Origin: Ulvibacterium sp965228935
GTDB lineage: Bacteria > Bacteroidota > Bacteroidia > Flavobacteriales > Flavobacteriaceae
NCBI RefSeq assembly: GCF_965228935.1
Contig: NZ_OZ245846.1
Location: 1,922,001 to 1,986,000 of the forward strand
Direction: 5' to 3'
Length of the DNA: 64,000 bases
Shown here in pieces: positions 62,694 to 64,000 of this stretch. The translations under genes were made by a program, and so were the position numbers. Below the pieces are notes generated by a model. The model searched no databases, was not told where the DNA came from, and saw nothing but the letters and a program-made list of their open reading frames with translations. Every line of letters begins with the position of its first letter. The stretch's first letter is position 1.

Positions 62694-63515
62694 TCAAATT
62701 TCTTTGATCAATTCTGAAAACAGCTTAACCATTTTTGGTTCAGTTTTTCCGGCAACTTCTATAATCTCCTGTATATTAATGGGTTGCAAGTTGTCCGGAT
62801 CACACTCATCGGTGAGAACGGATACGGCTACAATGGGTAGTCGTAAATGATTGGCAACAATTACTTCAGGAATCGTACTCATTCCAACGGCATCCGCTCC
62901 TAGAATCCGCAGCATACGGTATTCTGCCTTGGTTTCCAATTGTGGCCCCACCACGGATACATAAACACCCTTTTGTAGTGAGATCCCTTCTCTTTCTGCT
63001 ATGGTTATCAATCTTTGCCGCATTTCCACATCATAGGGTTCGCTCATATCCACGAATCGATCTCCAAATTCGGATACATTTTTGAAGGCTAATGGAGAAC
63101 CTCCCTGAAGGTTGATGTGATCCTCCAGCAACATCATATCCCCTTTTTTAAAGTTGAGGTTTATGGCTCCCGCAGCATTGGAAATAAACAGTCTTTGGAT
63201 GCCCAATTGGTGCATGACCCGAATAGGGTAGGTGACATCCAAAAAATCGTAACCTTCATACAAATGGAAGCGCCCCTGCATGACCACTACTTTTTTGCCT
63301 TCTATTTTTCCGTAAATGAGTTTGCCGGTATGAAACTCGACGGTGGCCAAGGGAAAAAATGGAATGTTATTATAATGGGCCACTATGGGATCTGTTATGG
63401 CATCCACCAGTTTTCCAAGCCCCGTACCCAGTACGATCCCGATTTCGGGGGAATCAAAACCTTTGCTTTTTAGGTATTCGGTGGATTCCCCCAGTTGTTT
63501 TTTGGTTACTCTCAT
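62694..63515 (-). CDS. Purine nucleoside phosphorylase
   Basis: 273 residues, trimeric PNP class. Phosphate-binding loop IGIVLGTGLGKLVDAI, then GRFHLYEGYDFLDVTYPIR, ISNAAGAIN and GVYVSVVGPQLETKAEY, and the purine-site Asn/Asp region VSVLTDECD. It cleaves purine nucleosides with phosphate. In arsenosugar clusters a PNP may recycle nucleosides from adenosyl intermediates; this link is inferred from the neighbours. Overlaps the next gene by 4 bases (ATGA). Confidence 0.92.
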   Translation of the reverse strand: MRVTKKQLGESTEYLKSKGFDSPEIGIVLGTGLGKLVDAITDPIVAHYNNIPFFPLATVEFHTGKLIYGKIEGKKVVVMQGRFHLYEGYDFLDVTYPIRVMHQLGIQRLFISNAAGAINLNFKKGDMMLLEDHINLQGGSPLAFKNVSEFGDRFVDMSEPYDVEMRQRLITIAEREGISLQKGVYVSVVGPQLETKAEYRMLRILGADAVGMSTIPEVIVANHLRLPIVAVSVLTDECDPDNLQPINIQEIIEVAGKTEPKMVKLFSELIKEI

Positions 63516-64000
63516 AGTCGCTTTAAAAAAGGTTGAAAGGCATCAATGCCCTTGACGTCCTCATAAACATCGATATCGTTTTTAATGGGCAAAACACGTA
63601 CTTTTTCAGGCTGCAGATCGGCCATACTATCCGAGAATACGGTATCCTTTCCCCACTGCTTATCCTGGAACAATTGGCGCTTAAAATATCGCATTCCCAG
63701 CAAATAGTAACCGCCATCCTCCGCCGGGCCAATGACAAAATCATTTTCATCCAAGGCGGTGAAAGCATTCTCGAGGTCGGATTGGGACAGATCGAGCATA
63801 TCGCTCCCGATGATAATGATTTTCTCAAAACCGTTGTTGAATCCTTCGGAAAAAGCCTGGGCCATACGTTCCCCCAGAATACGTCCTTTTTGTACTCTTT
63901 TGTCATACACCGTTTCATCCCAGACATCGTCTTTCCAAATGGATTCCGAGTAATACACTCTTTTATGGACATTTAGCCCATGGGTGATTTTTGCCGTATG
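63512..64000 (-). CDS. DUF2064/TIGR04282-like glycosyltransferase, truncated by window end
   Basis: Open to base 64000, so the N-terminus is missing; 162 codons are visible. Motifs IIIGSDMLDLSQSDLENAF and VIGPAEDGGYYLLGM are diagnostic of the DUF2064 family (nucleotide-sugar-type transferase fold) annotated as arsenosugar biosynthesis glycosyltransferase. Two overlapping frames in the same stretch are shadows. It is coupled to the PNP gene and probably continues a cluster beyond the right edge. Confidence 0.8.
   Translation of the reverse strand, partial: HTAKITHGLNVHKRVYYSESIWKDDVWDETVYDKRVQKGRILGERMAQAFSEGFNNGFEKIIIIGSDMLDLSQSDLENAFTALDENDFVIGPAEDGGYYLLGMRYFKRQLFQDKQWGKDTVFSDSMADLQPEKVRVLPIKNDIDVYEDVKGIDAFQPFLKRL

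Noticed and set aside
63523..63976. Long ORFs on both strands over the DUF2064 gene
   Set aside because: They lack family motifs, while the 63512-64000 frame has GSDMLDL and EDGGYYLLGM.

Overview
The window reads as chromosomal DNA of a marine member of the Flavobacteriaceae (Bacteroidota). The grounds are a mevalonate pathway, a combined arginine/proline cluster with the N-acyl-ornithine type of carbamoyltransferase, a secreted peptidase with a type IX sorting tail, many short lipoproteins, promoter-like TTG-N16-21-TAnnTTTG elements, and a pair of arsenosugar-type glycosyltransferases. The genus is not resolved. Most of the window is core chromosome. I see no transposase, integrase, phage, CRISPR array, rRNA or tRNA.

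Layout. 1-4036: end of a maltose/starch unit (GH65 phosphorylase, cut by the left edge, and a GH13 lipoprotein). 4097-7293: membrane protein, glycerophosphodiesterase, HI0933-type flavoprotein and DUF1697 protein. 7307-7384: a 7-bp tandem repeat and a dispersed repeat. 7390-13253: TspO, then mevalonate genes (mvaD, mevalonate kinase), a UbiA prenyltransferase, a nitrilase-fold hydrolase and a GH113 lipoprotein. 13315-17629: S9 peptidase, RsuA-like protein with an altered catalytic motif, and a DUF559 nuclease beside a palindrome-rich block.

17682-29450 (minus strand) is one arginine/proline biosynthesis cluster in the order acyltransferase-argG-argC-proC-argD-proA-proB-argF'-SDR-argB-argE-argH, with frequent 4-8 bp gene overlaps. 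29656-38910 (minus) carries polyprenol-linked glycosyltransferase genes, an M64 peptidase operon with a frameshifted leading lipoprotein gene, and a membrane 4Fe-4S protein. This is followed by its FAD oxidoreductase neighbour (38985-40331). 40568-45302 (plus) encodes envelope proteins, including a second GH113 enzyme and a BamA-like barrel.

45436-49707 is the clearest regulatory unit: a soluble histidine kinase, an NtrC-type activator, two tandem palindromes, an excellent -24/-12 sigma-54 promoter, and three downstream genes (Rnk/GreA-like, small secreted protein, MCP-like helical-bundle membrane protein). 52584-55057 holds a 26-codon ORF coupled to an APH-type kinase, then a divergent enolase that keeps its metal ligands and catalytic Lys/Glu but lacks the conserved His of the SHRSGE motif. 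The right end has a glutaredoxin/antiporter pair, GAPDH, a cell-wall amidase, an AraC regulator and a PNP/glycosyltransferase trio typical of arsenosugar clusters, cut by the right edge.

The most unusual signals are the sigma-54 module, the kinase/enolase-like pair, the RsuA-like protein with Gln in place of the catalytic Asp, the A9-tract frameshift, and the Cys4 acyltransferase that heads the arginine cluster.
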